Part shown: positions 15,280-24,556 of the stretch, piece after piece | Layout: the number at the start of each line of letters is the position of its first letter | How positions within the stretch are numbered: position 1 is the first letter of the stretch | From: Pseudomonas mohnii | GTDB lineage: Bacteria > Pseudomonadota > Gammaproteobacteria > Pseudomonadales > Pseudomonadaceae | Length of the DNA stretch: 64,000 nucleotides | Direction of reading: 5' to 3' | Assembly: GCF_900105115.1 (NCBI RefSeq) | Contig: NZ_FNRV01000001.1 | Location: forward strand, 3,829,501-3,893,500 | The notes under the pieces: generated by a model | The model's database searches: none | What the model saw: only the letters and a program-made list of their open reading frames with translations | Told to the model about the DNA's origin: nothing | Made by a program: the position numbers and the translations under genes

Positions 15280-17457
15280 TTACAGGCCATTGGCAGCCTT
15301 GAACTCGCGACGACGACGGTGCAGGACCGGCTCGGTGTAGCCGTTTGGCTGCTGGGTACCTTCGATCACCAGTTCGACGGCTGCCTGGAAGGCGATGTTG
15401 CTGTCGAAGTTCGGTGCCAGCGGACGGTACAGCGCATCACCCGCGTTCTGACGGTCCACCACTGGCGCCATGCGCTTGAGGCTTTCCATCACTTGCTCTT
15501 GAGTGACGATATCGTGACGCAGCCAGTTGGCGATGTGCTGGCTGGAAATACGCAGCGTCGCACGGTCTTCCATCAGGCCGATGTCGTTGATGTCCGGCAC
15601 TTTCGAACAGCCGACGCCCTGGTCGATCCAGCGCACCACGTAACCGAGAATGCCCTGGGCGTTGTTGTCCAGTTCGTTCTTGATCTGCTCGGCGGTCCAC
15701 TGCGGATTGACCGCCAGCGGGATGGTCAGGATGTCGTCCACCGAGGCGTGAGCACGTTTGGCCAGTTCGGCCTGACGCGCGAACACGTCAACCTTGTGGT
15801 AGTGCAGCGCGTGCAAGGCAGCGGCGGTCGGCGAAGGGACCCAGGCGGTGTTGGCGCCGGCCAGTGGATGAGCGATTTTCTGTTCGAGCATCGCGGCCAT
15901 CAGGTCCGGCATGGCCCACATGCCTTTACCGATTTGTGCGCGACCTTGCAGGCCGGTGCTCAAGCCGATATCGACGTTGGAGTTCTCGTAGGCGCCAATC
16001 CATTTTTCCGCCTTCATGTCGGCCTTGCGCACCATCGGGCCGGCTTCCATGGAGGTGTGGATTTCGTCGCCGGTACGGTCGAGGAAGCCGGTGTTGATGA
16101 ACACCACGCGCTCACTGGCAGCCTTGATGCAGGCCTTGAGGTTGATCGTGGTACGACGCTCCTCGTCCATGATCCCGACTTTGAGGGTGTTGCGTGGCAG
16201 GGCCAGCACGTCTTCGATGCGACCGAACAGCTCGTTGGTGAACGCCGCTTCTTCCGGGCCGTGCATTTTCGGTTTGACAATGTAGATCGAACCGGTGCGG
16301 GTGTTTTTACGCGACGTGTTGCCGTTCAGGTTGTGCAGTGCGGCCAGGCAAGTGACCAGGCCATCGAGGATGCCTTCCGGCACTTCGTTGCCGTCTTTAT
16401 CGAGGATCGCGTCGATGGTCATCAGGTGACCGACGTTGCGCACGAACAGCAACGAACGGCCATGCAGGCTCAGTTCACTGCCATCGACGGCGGTGTAGGT
16501 GCGGTCGGCGTTCATGGTGCGGGTAAACGTCTGACCGCCCTTGGCGACTTCTTCCGACAGATCGCCCTTCATCAGGCCGAGCCAGTTGCGGTAGATCACC
16601 ACTTTGTCATCGGCATCGACTGCAGCGACCGAGTCTTCGCAGTCCATGATGGTGGTCAGCGCCGCTTCCATCAGGATGTCTTTGACACCGGCGGCATCGG
16701 TCTGGCCGACCGGGGTGCTGGCATCGACCTGGATTTCGAAATGCAGGCCGTTGTTTTTCAGCAGGATCGCGGTGGGTGCCGAGGCAGCGCCCTGGAAGCC
16801 GATCAGTTGGGCATCGTTGCGCAGGCCGGTGTTGCTGCCGCCTTTGAGGGCGACCACCAGTTTGCCGTCAACAATGGTGTAGCGGGTGGAGTCGACATGG
16901 GAGCCGGCCGCCAATGGCGCCGCTTCGTCGAGGAAGGCGCGGGCGAAGGCGATGACCTTGTCGCCGCGAACCTTGTTGTAGCCTTTACCTTTTTCCGCGC
17001 CGTCAGCTTCGCTGATCGCGTCGGTGCCGTAGAGCGCGTCATACAGCGAACCCCAGCGGGCGTTCGAAGCATTGAGTGCGAAACGGGCGTTCATGACCGG
17101 CACCACGAGTTGCGGGCCGGCCATACGGGCGATTTCATCATCGACGTTTTGCGTCGTTGCCTGGAAATCGGCCGCTTCTGGCAGCAGATAACCGATGTCT
17201 TGCAGGAAGGCTTTATAGGCCACGGCATCGTGTGGTTGACCGGCACGGGATTGGTGCCAGCCATCGATACGAGCCTGGAAATCATCGCGTTTGGCGAGTA
17301 GGGCTTTGTTCTTCGGCGCCAGGTCATGAATGACCTTGTCGGCACCGGCCCAGAACGTGTCGGCGGTGAGGCCGGAACCGGGAATGGCTTCGTTGTTCAC
17401 GAAGTCGAACAGGACTTTGGCGACCTGCAGGCCACCGACTTGAACGTGTTCAGTCAT
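15280..17457 (-). CDS. glcB: Malate synthase G
   Basis: 725 residues, the usual length of the G isoform, from ATG at 17457 with GAGG upstream. It condenses glyoxylate with acetyl-CoA to malate in the cytosol, completing the glyoxylate shunt or glycolate utilisation. Recognisable segments include [20 protein letters not shown], with the conserved Cys-Glu-Asp, [16 protein letters not shown], with metal-binding Glu-Glu, and [12 protein letters not shown] near the acetyl-CoA site. It is monocistronic. A 14-base-spaced dyad ATGTAGT...ACTACAT lies 200 bases upstream. Confidence 0.95.
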   Translation of the reverse strand: MTEHVQVGGLQVAKVLFDFVNNEAIPGSGLTADTFWAGADKVIHDLAPKNKALLAKRDDFQARIDGWHQSRAGQPHDAVAYKAFLQDIGYLLPEAADFQATTQNVDDEIARMAGPQLVVPVMNARFALNASNARWGSLYDALYGTDAISEADGAEKGKGYNKVRGDKVIAFARAFLDEAAPLAAGSHVDSTRYTIVDGKLVVALKGGSNTGLRNDAQLIGFQGAASAPTAILLKNNGLHFEIQVDASTPVGQTDAAGVKDILMEAALTTIMDCEDSVAAVDADDKVVIYRNWLGLMKGDLSEEVAKGGQTFTRTMNADRTYTAVDGSELSLHGRSLLFVRNVGHLMTIDAILDKDGNEVPEGILDGLVTCLAALHNLNGNTSRKNTRTGSIYIVKPKMHGPEEAAFTNELFGRIEDVLALPRNTLKVGIMDEERRTTINLKACIKAASERVVFINTGFLDRTGDEIHTSMEAGPMVRKADMKAEKWIGAYENSNVDIGLSTGLQGRAQIGKGMWAMPDLMAAMLEQKIAHPLAGANTAWVPSPTAAALHALHYHKVDVFARQAELAKRAHASVDDILTIPLAVNPQWTAEQIKNELDNNAQGILGYVVRWIDQGVGCSKVPDINDIGLMEDRATLRISSQHIANWLRHDIVTQEQVMESLKRMAPVVDRQNAGDALYRPLAPNFDSNIAFQAAVELVIEGTQQPNGYTEPVLHRRRREFKAANGL

Positions 17458-17659
17458 TGCTTGCCTCACTCTGCTCAGCTATTTCGCTTTTCAGCTCTTC
17501 AAATTAACAATGAAGCCTTTGGCATTTAAACCACAAACCCTGGTACCAGTACATGCCATTTCTGACGGCTGGGTGGGGGACCCATCAACGGCGTGGAGGC
17601 CTTGTCGACGGGACTTTCAGGGATGCGACTGCGCCTGAGGCAGACATCGATCCAACGTT

Positions 17660-17687
17660 ATGTAGTGCGCGCTGCGGCATACTACAT
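17660..17687. promoter_or_regulatory. Dyad upstream of glcB, possible operator
   Basis: ATGTAGT (17660-17666) and ACTACAT (17681-17687) form perfect 7-base arms around a 14-base GC-rich centre, about 200 bases upstream of glcB. Spacing suits a dimeric regulator, but no known consensus is matched. Confidence 0.3.
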
Positions 17688-17714
17688 GATGAATTGCGGT
17701 TGTGAAAATTAGAC

Positions 17715-17859
17715 TAATTACGTCGTTCTGCGACCCCATGACGCATTGCAGTCACGTCGAGGATCGTGATGTTCTCAAAAAAGCATGAGATTGTTCCAGT
17801 TAAATATAAAAAGTTGTACACATAATCTTTGGTGGCCCCGCGATGGGGCTTTGTTTTTT
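17715..17859 (+). ncRNA. Candidate small RNA between glcB and gcvR
   Basis: A plus-strand terminator ends at 17859, yet no plus-strand gene precedes it: the neighbour, glcB, is on the other strand. Upstream is AT-rich, non-coding DNA with a weak sigma-70-like promoter (TTGCGG at 17694, TAATTA at 17715, spacing 15). A transcript of about 100-150 bases would result. The start is approximate and the existence of the RNA is inferred only from the orphan terminator. The 512-base gap also holds the glcB dyad and a REP. Confidence 0.3.
17835..17859 (+). terminator. Orphan rho-independent terminator
   Basis: GCCCC - GCGAT - GGGGC followed by TTTGTTTTTT. The stem is short but fully GC and the U-tract is good. 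No upstream gene on this strand accounts for it. Confidence 0.6.
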
Positions 17860-17888
17860 GTGGCGAGAGAGCTTGCTCCCTCGCCACA
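17859..17888. repeat. REP-like palindrome
   Basis: TGTGGCGAG and CTCGCCACA arms with GAGCTTGCTC inside, a common short repeat of this genus, immediately after the orphan terminator. Confidence 0.65.
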
Positions 17889-17969
17889 GAACAGCAGTGC
17901 CAAGCCGATTCCGGCGCCTTGCCTATACTTGGTTTTCTATAACAAAAGTCATGACCAGAGGGCTGCGCC

Positions 17970-18488
17970 ATGGACCACCTCGTACTCACTGTTTTCGCTC
18001 CAGACAAGCCAGGGCAGGTCGAGCGCATCGCCCAATGCATTGCCGAGCACGGCGGCAACTGGCTGGAAAGCCGCATGTCGCGCATGGCCGGGCAATTTGC
18101 CGGGATCCTTCGGGTCGGCGTACCGGCAGAGGCCTACGATGAACTGGTCGATGCCCTGCAAGGTTTGTCCACCCAAGGCATTCGCGTCTTGATCGCCGAA
18201 AGCGGCATTGAGCAATCGTGCACCTGGAAACCCATCGCCATGGAGTTGGTCGGCAATGACCGGCCGGGAATCGTGCGTGATATCACTCGACTGTTGAGTG
18301 AGCAGGGCGTGAACCTGGAACGGCTGGTGACTGAAGTGCGGCCGGCGCCGATGAGCAGTGAGCCGCTGTTCCACGCCGAAGCGATTCTCGCGGTCCCCTT
18401 GACCTTGTCCCTGGATGTACTGCAATCGCGCCTGGAAACCCTGGCCGACGATCTGATGGTGGAATTGGTGCTGCGCAGTGACCCTTGA
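17970..18488 (+). CDS. gcvR: Glycine cleavage system regulator GcvR-like, two ACT domains
   Basis: 172 residues from ATG at 17970 with AGAGGG upstream. Two ACT domains: residues about 4-75 (LTVFAPDKPGQVERIAQCIA) and 90-165 (ELVGNDRPGIVRDITRLLSE). In E. coli GcvR binds glycine and antagonises the activator GcvA of the glycine cleavage operon; ACT-ACT proteins of this length in pseudomonads carry this name by similarity. No DNA-binding domain. Location next to malate synthase fits a glycine/glyoxylate theme, but that is inference. Confidence 0.8.
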   Translation: MDHLVLTVFAPDKPGQVERIAQCIAEHGGNWLESRMSRMAGQFAGILRVGVPAEAYDELVDALQGLSTQGIRVLIAESGIEQSCTWKPIAMELVGNDRPGIVRDITRLLSEQGVNLERLVTEVRPAPMSSEPLFHAEAILAVPLTLSLDVLQSRLETLADDLMVELVLRSDP

Positions 18489-18657
18489 TCGGGTTATCCA
18501 AGTTAAACGTGCACCTGCCTGTGGATAACCTGTAGAGACAGCCCGCCAGGCCATGCTGGCCGGGGCTCTTCAGGAATTGATCAAAAAACCAGCAGTTTCA
18601 GCGACTTGCGCACATTCGCCGGGGATCAGGTTGTGGATAACCTTGGGAAGAAACGAT

Positions 18658-18682
18658 GCAGGCCACGGTAGACGTGGCCTGC
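18658..18682. terminator. Strong hairpin between gcvR and rarD
   Basis: GCAGGCCACG - GTAGA - CGTGGCCTGC, perfect 10-base arms between convergent genes. It lacks an immediate T-run on either strand (TTTTTT follows 14 bases later on the plus strand), so it may stabilise 3' ends rather than terminate by itself. The rest of the 215-base gap shows nothing else. Confidence 0.5.
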
Positions 18683-18703
18683 AGAGACTTGTGCGTTTTT
18701 TGA

Positions 18704-19591
18704 TCAGCTTCGGCGGCGCAGGCTGACCCAGGCATCGACGCTGTAAACGGCCAGGCCGGCCCAGATAAAGATGAATGCCAGTAAGGTGCTCGACGACAGG
18801 TGTTCGCCAAACAGCAGCACGGCTTGCAACAACACCAATGTCGGCGCCAGGTACTGGAGGAATCCCAACGTGGTGTAGGGCAAATGCCTTGCAGCGGCGT
18901 TGAAGCAGACCAGCGGCACCAGCGTCACCGGGCCGGCAGCGACCAGCCACCAGGCTTCGGACGTCGTCCAGAACTCAGGTTGAGCACTCACAGCCGTCGG
19001 ATTGAACAGCAACCAGGCGACGGCAATCGGCACCAGCATCCAGGTTTCCACCACCAGCCCCGGCAAGGCCTTGACCGGTGCCTGTTTGCGGATCAACCCG
19101 TAGCAACCGAAGGTCAGGGCCAGCACCAGCGACACCCACGGCAGGCTCCCGACCTGCCACACCTGCTGCGCCACGCCGACCGCCGCCAGACCCACGGCGA
19201 TCCACTGCATGCGCCGCAATCGTTCGCCGAGGATCAGCATGCCCAGCAGCACGTTCACCAGTGGGTTGATGTAGTAACCCAGGCTGGCTTCAAGCATGCG
19301 TCCGTTGTTCACCGACCAGACGTAGGTCAGCCAGTTGGCGGCGATCAGCGTGCCGCTCAGGGCCAGGATAGCCAGTCGTTTCGGGTTCTCCCGCAGCTCG
19401 CGCCACCAGCCCGGATGTTTCCAGACCATCAGCAGCAAAGAGCCGAACAGCGCCGACCACAACACGCGGTGGATGATGATCTCCGCGGCTGGCACGTTGG
19501 CGATAGCTTTGAAATAGAGCGGGAAAATTCCCCAGATGATGTAGGCGCTCAGGCCCAGGATGTACCCCCGACGGAGGTTGGCAGCTTGCAT
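18704..19591 (-). CDS. rarD: EamA-family transporter RarD
   Basis: 295 residues with ten hydrophobic segments and the RarD hallmarks: YILGLSAYIIWGIFPLYFK at the N-terminus, EIIIHRVLWSALFG, NWLTYVWSVNNGRMLEASLG and YYINPLVNVLLGM. Two EamA halves. It is an inner-membrane drug/metabolite-superfamily permease first named for chloramphenicol sensitivity; physiological substrate unknown. Positively charged C-terminus (SLRRRS). Single gene. Confidence 0.9.
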   Translation of the reverse strand: MQAANLRRGYILGLSAYIIWGIFPLYFKAIANVPAAEIIIHRVLWSALFGSLLLMVWKHPGWWRELRENPKRLAILALSGTLIAANWLTYVWSVNNGRMLEASLGYYINPLVNVLLGMLILGERLRRMQWIAVGLAAVGVAQQVWQVGSLPWVSLVLALTFGCYGLIRKQAPVKALPGLVVETWMLVPIAVAWLLFNPTAVSAQPEFWTTSEAWWLVAAGPVTLVPLVCFNAAARHLPYTTLGFLQYLAPTLVLLQAVLLFGEHLSSSTLLAFIFIWAGLAVYSVDAWVSLRRRS

Positions 19592-19660
19592 GCAGAGTCC
19601 TTGCTTAGGCAGCTAACAAAAAGGGGATTGTAAGGAGATTTTTCCTGGTGTGCTGATCCT

Positions 19661-19762
19661 TGTAGGCGCGAGCCTGCTCGCGATGAACTCAAAGTCGCCG
19701 CGGGGTATCAGGTTCCCCGCGTTATCGTTCACGACCATCGCGAGCAGGCTCGCTCCTACAGG
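19661..19762. repeat. Composite REP element (reverse orientation)
   Basis: Begins TGTAGGCGCGAGCCTGCTCG and ends AGGCTCGCTCCTACAGG. The core has GCCGCGGGGTATCAGG and CGCGTTATCGTTCACGACC, the reverse of the core at 5807. It lies in the rarD-srkA gap. Confidence 0.8.
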
Positions 19763-19774
19763 AGGCGCTGCTGT

Positions 19775-20749
19775 TTAGAAGAGTTTCAGCGGCTCTTCGT
19801 TGAGGGCCGCCAATTGTTCACGCAACGCCAACACCTGATCGCCCCAATACCTTTCCGTCCCGAACCACGGAAAGCTGCGCGGGAAGGCCGGGTCGTCCCA
19901 GCGGCGGGCGAGCCAGGCGCTGTAGTGCATCAGGCGCAAGGCGCGCAGCGGTTCGATCAAGGCCAGTTCGCGCGGGTTGAAATCGTGGAACTCGTTGTAA
20001 CCGTCCATCAATTCCGACAACTGCCCCAGGCAATCCTGGCGATCACCCGCCAGCATCATCCAGATGTCCTGCACCGCAGGGCCCATGCGGCAGTCATCGA
20101 GGTCGACGATGTGGAACATCTCGTCGCGGCACATCATGTTGCCGGGGTGGCAGTCGCCGTGCATACGGATGTTCTGGTGCGGGGTGGCGTCGTAGACCTC
20201 TTCCACGCGCTTGAGCAGATCGCGGGCCACTGACTCGTAAGCGGGCAACAGGCTGCGGGGGACGAAGTTGCCTTCGAGCAAGGTTGTCAGCGAGTCGTAA
20301 CCGAAGTTCTTCACACCCAGGGCTTCACGGTGCTGGAACGGTTTGGTCGCGCCCACCGCGTGCAGGCGCCCGAGCAATTGCCCCAGGCGATACAACTGAT
20401 CGAGGTTGCCCGGCTCCGGCGCACGGCCACCCCGGCGGGGGAACAGGGTGAAACGAAAGCCTTTGTGTTCGTGCAGGGTTTCACCGTTGTGGATCAACGG
20501 CGCGACGACCGGCACCTCGACGTCAGCGAGTTCGAAAGTGAACTGGTGTTCTTCGAGAATCGCTTCGTTGGTCCAGCGCTGCGGACGGTAGAACTTGGCG
20601 ATCAGCGGCTCGGAGTCTTCGATGCCGACTTGATAGACGCGGTTCTCATAGCTGTTGAGCGCCAGAATGCGCGCGTCGCTGAGAAAGCCGATGCTTTCGA
20701 CGGCATCGAGCACGAGGTCTGGGGTGAGGGTTTCAAACGGATGGGCCAT
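19775..20749 (-). CDS. srkA: Stress response Ser/Thr kinase SrkA (YihE)
   Basis: 324 residues from ATG at 20749 with CAGGAG upstream; the open frame extends further but without a start site of similar quality. Phosphotransferase (APH/choline kinase) fold: NRVYQVGIEDSEPLIAKFYR carries the ATP-binding Lys, MHGDCHPGNMM the catalytic Asp, and HIVDLDDCRMGP the metal-binding Asp. Family members protect from envelope and oxidative stress by phosphorylating proteins, and in E. coli counter MazEF-linked death. No dsbA-type partner adjacent here. Confidence 0.9.
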   Translation of the reverse strand: MAHPFETLTPDLVLDAVESIGFLSDARILALNSYENRVYQVGIEDSEPLIAKFYRPQRWTNEAILEEHQFTFELADVEVPVVAPLIHNGETLHEHKGFRFTLFPRRGGRAPEPGNLDQLYRLGQLLGRLHAVGATKPFQHREALGVKNFGYDSLTTLLEGNFVPRSLLPAYESVARDLLKRVEEVYDATPHQNIRMHGDCHPGNMMCRDEMFHIVDLDDCRMGPAVQDIWMMLAGDRQDCLGQLSELMDGYNEFHDFNPRELALIEPLRALRLMHYSAWLARRWDDPAFPRSFPWFGTERYWGDQVLALREQLAALNEEPLKLF

Positions 20750-20851
20750 GCTGACTCCTGCGCGCAGCAGGCTGCCGCGTCCGGCCAAGCATGGTAGCGC
20801 AGACGGGGCTTCTTTAGTGACTGGGCTTGAGATGTGTGTGGTTTGGGCTGA

Positions 20852-20923
20852 CGTCATCGCGAGCAGGTTCTCTCCCACAGGTTCGATGTTGGCCATGTGG
20901 GAGCGAGCCTGCTCGCGATGACG
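20852..20923. repeat. REP palindrome pair after phoX
   Basis: CGTCATCGCGAGCAGG at the left and CCTGCTCGCGATGACG at the right enclose TCTCCCACA / TGTGGGAGCGAG. It lies six bases beyond the phoX stop and so would form a 3' hairpin in that mRNA. Confidence 0.75.
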
Positions 20924-20928
20924 CCGGA

Positions 20929-22830
20929 TCAGGCGCCGACGATTCCGCCATCCTCGCGGGTAATCGCCATCACCGAAGAGCGCGGCTTGCCGTTCGGCAA
21001 ATGCTCGGGGAAGGTCGATCCACCGTTTTCGCCAGGATGCTGAATCCCGACGAACAGCGTCTTCTGATCCGGCGAGAAGCTGATCCCTGTTACCTCGCAC
21101 CCAATCGGCCCGACCATGAAGCGGCGAATCTCACCCGTCTTCGGGTCGGCGCAGAGCATCTGGTTGTTGCCCATGCCGGCAAAGTCGCCGGCATTGCTCA
21201 TGTCGCCGTCGGTCAGAATCCACAAGCGCCCGGCCTTGTCGAAACCCAATCCGTCCGGGCTGTTGAACATGTTCTGGGCGGTGATGTTCGACGATCCGCC
21301 TTTTGGCGTCCCGGCGTGCACCTGCGGGTTGCCCGCGACCACGAACAAGTCCCAGGCGAACGTGTTCGCGCCATGGTCGTCGTGGTCGGTGCGCCAGCGC
21401 AGGATTTGCCCGTAGACGTTCTTCTCTCGCGGGTTCGGACCGCCTACCGGCTGGCCGTCTTCACCGCGTTTGGCGTTGTTGGTCAACGTGCAGTAAACCT
21501 GGCCATCCATGGGGCTGACGACGATCCATTCCGGGCGATCCATGCGCGTGGCTTTGACCACGCTGGCGGCCAGGCGCGCATGAATCAGCACCTCAGCCTG
21601 ATCGGCAAAACCGCTGCTGGCGTCGATGCCGTTCTTGCCGTGGGTCAGTTCGATCCATTCACCCTGGCCCTTGGGGTGATCAGCATGACCGTCGCCGGCG
21701 TCGAAACGCGCCACGTACAAGGTGCCGTGGTCCAGCAGATCGCGGTTGGCCTTGGGGTTCTTGTGGTTGATTTTGTCGCGGCTGACGAATTTGTAGATGA
21801 ACTCGCCGCGTTCGTCGTCGCCCATGTACACCACGGCGCGACCGTCACCGGTTTCCGCCAGGGCCGCGTTTTCATGTTTGAAACGGCCCAGCGCGGTGCG
21901 TTTGACCGGGGTCGATTTCGGGTCGAACGGGTCGATCTCCACCACCCAGCCGTGACGGTTGAGTTCGTTGGGGTTCTTGGCCAGGTCGAAGCGCTCGTTG
22001 TGCGGGTGCCAGTTGATTTCTTTACTGGTCGCCACCGCGCCGTAGCGTTTCTGTGCAGCATCGAATGTCTGTTCGGCATTGCTGCTGCCGAAGCAGTCGG
22101 TGAAGTTCTCTTCGCAGGTCAGGTACGTGCCCCACGGCGTCTTGCCGTTGGCGCAGTTCTGGAATGTCCCGAGGACGTTTTTGCCGTGTGGATCGGCGCT
22201 GGTTTTCAACAGGTCGTGGCCAGCGGCCGGGCCGCTCAGGCTGATCGGCGAATTGCCGTGGATGCGTCGGTTGTAGTGCGAGCCCTGGACGAACTGCCAG
22301 TGACCGTTCTTGCGCTGCACTTCGATCACCGACACGCCTTCGCAGGCCAGCGCCTTGCGCACGTCTTGCGCCGACTGCGGCATGCCGCCGTGGGGATAGA
22401 GGTAGCGGTAGTTGGTGTATTCGTTGTTGATCGCCATCAGCGCCCGGTCTTTTTCACCGGGGAATTCGAACAGGCTCATGCCGTCGTTGTTGTCGCCGAA
22501 CTGCACTTCCTGATGTTCGGCCGTGCCATTGCCGCTCGGGTCGAAGGCCGGGCCGTTTTTCTGCAGCGGTTGGCCCCAGCTGATCAGTACCGATGATTTG
22601 TAGCCTGGCGGCAGGGTGATCGCGTCGCTGGTGGCGGCGGGGATGCTGTCGAAACCCAATAACTGGCTGGTGCCGGCGCTGACGCTGGCGGCCAGTACGC
22701 TGCGGCTCAGCAGGTTGCCACCCAGAAACATCGCAGCACCGCACAGGGCGCCTGCGCTGATGAAACCGCGACGGCTGAGGCCGACCATTTGTTCGAGGTC
22801 GGTGGGTTGGTTGTCTTTTAATAGGCTCAC
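20929..22830 (-). CDS. phoX: Alkaline phosphatase PhoX
   Basis: 633 residues. A Tat signal is present (LSRRGFISAGALCGAAMF), so the enzyme folds with its metals in the cytoplasm and is exported to the periplasm or beyond. PhoX motifs are visible: NNEYTNYRYL, TCEENFTDCFGS (Cys and Glu near the Fe/Ca centre), HGWVVEIDPF, YMGDDERGEFIYKFV, FNSPDGLGFDKAGRLWI. It releases phosphate from many monoesters under phosphate limitation. Normally PhoB-controlled: upstream I see only a poor Pho-box resemblance (CTGCAACAAAAGCTTCAT near 22880), not enough to call. Confidence 0.92.
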   Translation of the reverse strand: MSLLKDNQPTDLEQMVGLSRRGFISAGALCGAAMFLGGNLLSRSVLAASVSAGTSQLLGFDSIPAATSDAITLPPGYKSSVLISWGQPLQKNGPAFDPSGNGTAEHQEVQFGDNNDGMSLFEFPGEKDRALMAINNEYTNYRYLYPHGGMPQSAQDVRKALACEGVSVIEVQRKNGHWQFVQGSHYNRRIHGNSPISLSGPAAGHDLLKTSADPHGKNVLGTFQNCANGKTPWGTYLTCEENFTDCFGSSNAEQTFDAAQKRYGAVATSKEINWHPHNERFDLAKNPNELNRHGWVVEIDPFDPKSTPVKRTALGRFKHENAALAETGDGRAVVYMGDDERGEFIYKFVSRDKINHKNPKANRDLLDHGTLYVARFDAGDGHADHPKGQGEWIELTHGKNGIDASSGFADQAEVLIHARLAASVVKATRMDRPEWIVVSPMDGQVYCTLTNNAKRGEDGQPVGGPNPREKNVYGQILRWRTDHDDHGANTFAWDLFVVAGNPQVHAGTPKGGSSNITAQNMFNSPDGLGFDKAGRLWILTDGDMSNAGDFAGMGNNQMLCADPKTGEIRRFMVGPIGCEVTGISFSPDQKTLFVGIQHPGENGGSTFPEHLPNGKPRSSVMAITREDGGIVGA

Positions 22831-22897
22831 ATCAGGCTCCCTGCGAATTTTGCAGTCACCTTAATGATGGGCGATGAAGCTTTTGTTGCAGTTGTCC

Positions 22898-23662
22898 TTA
22901 CAGCGGTGTGCCGAGCAGGACGTTGGATGGCGAGAACTGCACGCGTACCGGTTTTCCGGTGCTCAATTGGCGTGATTGCAAATGCCGGGACCCGGCCAGT
23001 GCGCAGAGTGTCAGGCCGTTGGGCAGACCGATGCGCACTTCGCAAGGGCCGTCCTCGGCGTCGAGAATTTCCTCGATAACGCCTTCCAGGCAATTGTTTC
23101 CGGCTGTTGCCTCGTCGTCGCCGCCCAGCACCTCGAGCCAACCGGCCTTGATCAGGGCCACGACTTCGGTCCCGGTTTGCAGGTCCAGGCGCAGGGTGCT
23201 GTCGTGGGTGATTTGCGCATCGAGGCTCAAGCCAGCGGCCAATTCGAGGCGAATCCGGTCGTTGTAGCCCTGGGTTTCAATGGCCGCGACCTTACCGTGC
23301 AACTGATTGCGTGCGCTGGTCCGGAGCATCAGCCGGCCAAGCAGGTCGAGGTCGCTGGCGTCCTCGGCGGCCTCCAGTACCTGCGCCTGCAGCGCCTGCA
23401 GCTTCTGATAGAGGCGCAACACGCGCTCGCCTTCGGCGGACAGTTTGGCGCCGCCACCCCCCTTGCCGCCGACACTGCGTTCCACCAACGGTTTCTGCGC
23501 GAGGTTGTTCAGCTCGTCGATGGCATCCCAAGCGGCTTTGTAGCTCAGCCCCGCGCTCTTCGCCGCGCGAGTGATCGAACCTTGCTCGGCGATGTGTTGC
23601 AGCAAGGCGATGCGTTGCGGGCGGCGGACAATGTGCTGGGACAACAACGTAGGCAAGGACAT
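22898..23662 (-). CDS. modE: Molybdate-responsive regulator ModE
   Basis: 254 residues. N-terminal winged helix (residues about 15-115) of LysR-like type: RIALLQHIAEQGSITRAAKS, SYKAAWDAIDELNN, and the wing GGKGGGGAKLSAEGERVL. C-terminal tandem TOBE (Mop) domains at about 120-185 and 190-254 (SARNQLHGKVAAIE, then TLCALAGSRHLQSRQLSTGK) bind molybdate or tungstate. It usually represses modABC; those genes are not in the window. It precedes phoX on the same strand with a 67-base gap. Confidence 0.88.
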   Translation of the reverse strand: MSLPTLLSQHIVRRPQRIALLQHIAEQGSITRAAKSAGLSYKAAWDAIDELNNLAQKPLVERSVGGKGGGGAKLSAEGERVLRLYQKLQALQAQVLEAAEDASDLDLLGRLMLRTSARNQLHGKVAAIETQGYNDRIRLELAAGLSLDAQITHDSTLRLDLQTGTEVVALIKAGWLEVLGGDDEATAGNNCLEGVIEEILDAEDGPCEVRIGLPNGLTLCALAGSRHLQSRQLSTGKPVRVQFSPSNVLLGTPL

Positions 23663-23725
23663 GGCAAGACGCTTTGGGCTGTGACGAGGGTGAGGACGTT
23701 GGCGGCTCGGGGCCCGGGAGTCAAG

Positions 23726-24466
23726 TCACGGCGACTCGCCAGGCTTGGGCGTGCGCGCCAGGCAATAAACGTCGACGCGGGTGGCCCCGGCATCCATCAG
23801 CAGGCGGGCCAGTGCGTGCGCCGTGGCGCCGGTGGTCAGTACGTCATCCACCAGCGCCAGATGGCGTCCCTTCGGTGACGCGTCGGGTGCCAGGGCAAAG
23901 GCGTGGCGCAGGTTCTTCTTGCGCGCCTGGGCATTCAAGTCTTGTTGGGCGCTGGTGTCTTGAGTCCTCAACAGCAACTGCTCATCGGAAGGTATATCGA
24001 GATGGGCAGCGAGCCAGCGCGCCAGCATGGCGGCCTGATTGAACCCCCGTTGGCGCAGGCGCCGGACGGCCAGGGGCACCGCTACCAGCGTGTCGGGTCG
24101 CGGCAGGTCATTGTCGAAGCGATGTTGCAGCGATTGGGCGAGAAGTTCGCCGAGCAGGTGGCCAAATGGCCATTTGGCGCTGTGCTTGAAACGGGTAATC
24201 AGGCTGTCGATCGGGAAGCTGTAAGTCCAGGGCGCGATCACCTGTTCGAAGGCCGGCGGCTGGTTCAGGCATTGGCCGCATGTCAGGCCGGCAGCGGGCA
24301 AGGGCAGGGCGCAGGTCTGGCAATGATCGCCGAGCCAGGGCAGCTCGGTTTCGCAGGCCATGCAGATCGGCGTGACGCCATCAGTCCGCTCATCACACAG
24401 CAAACAGGATTGTTTGTTTTTTAACCAGTTGTAAACCGGTCCTTTGTATCGTGGTTGACAGCGCAT
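23726..24466 (-). CDS. ComF-family phosphoribosyltransferase-like protein
   Basis: 246 residues. Four CxxC pairs at Cys21/24, 35/38, 49/52 and 63/66 form the N-terminal zinc region. The C-terminal PRTase fold contains the PRPP-binding LALVDDVLTTGATAHA at about 203-218 and the preceding VAVPLAVRRLRQRGFNQA. ComF proteins are needed for DNA uptake in competent bacteria and are associated with primosome function; the exact reaction is unknown. It is divergent from bioB; its first 13 codons overlap the biotin operator and promoter. Confidence 0.88.
   Translation of the reverse strand: MRCQPRYKGPVYNWLKNKQSCLLCDERTDGVTPICMACETELPWLGDHCQTCALPLPAAGLTCGQCLNQPPAFEQVIAPWTYSFPIDSLITRFKHSAKWPFGHLLGELLAQSLQHRFDNDLPRPDTLVAVPLAVRRLRQRGFNQAAMLARWLAAHLDIPSDEQLLLRTQDTSAQQDLNAQARKKNLRHAFALAPDASPKGRHLALVDDVLTTGATAHALARLLMDAGATRVDVYCLARTPKPGESP
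24429..24461. promoter_or_regulatory. BirA operator (biotin repressor box)
   Basis: TTGTAAACC - N15 - GGTTGACAG. The left half is a perfect match to the BirA consensus TTGTAAACC/GGTTTACAA, the right half matches 7 of 9. It lies 96-128 bases upstream of bioB, overlaps the -35 of the candidate bioB promoter, and is inside the 5' coding end of comF. Confidence 0.7.
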
Positions 24467-24483
24467 CGCTCTTCCTTAAATAT
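24455..24483 (+). promoter_or_regulatory. Candidate bioB promoter
   Basis: A perfect -35 TTGACA at 24455-24460, then a weak -10 (TAAATA at 24477 with 16-base spacing, or AAATAT at 24478 with 17). The -35 is part of the BirA right half-site, so binding would occlude polymerase. Confidence 0.5.
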
Positions 24484-24556
24484 GCCGAAACATCTGTGAT
24501 GCGCCTGCGGGGTTCCGTTCCCGGCGCTTGCCAAGCATAAAACAAAGGAAACACCC

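Noticed and set aside
15259..17301. Long open frame (680 codons) antisense to malate synthase G, and similar long frames opposite rpoD, dnaG and fiuA
   Set aside because: High-GC codon bias opens the complementary frame; sequences are Arg/His/Gly-rich and show no family motif, while the sense genes are certain.
22870..22905. Pho box upstream of phoX
   Set aside because: CTGCAACAAAAGCTTCAT has the 7-4-7 layout but only about 9 of 14 consensus bases, too weak to list.
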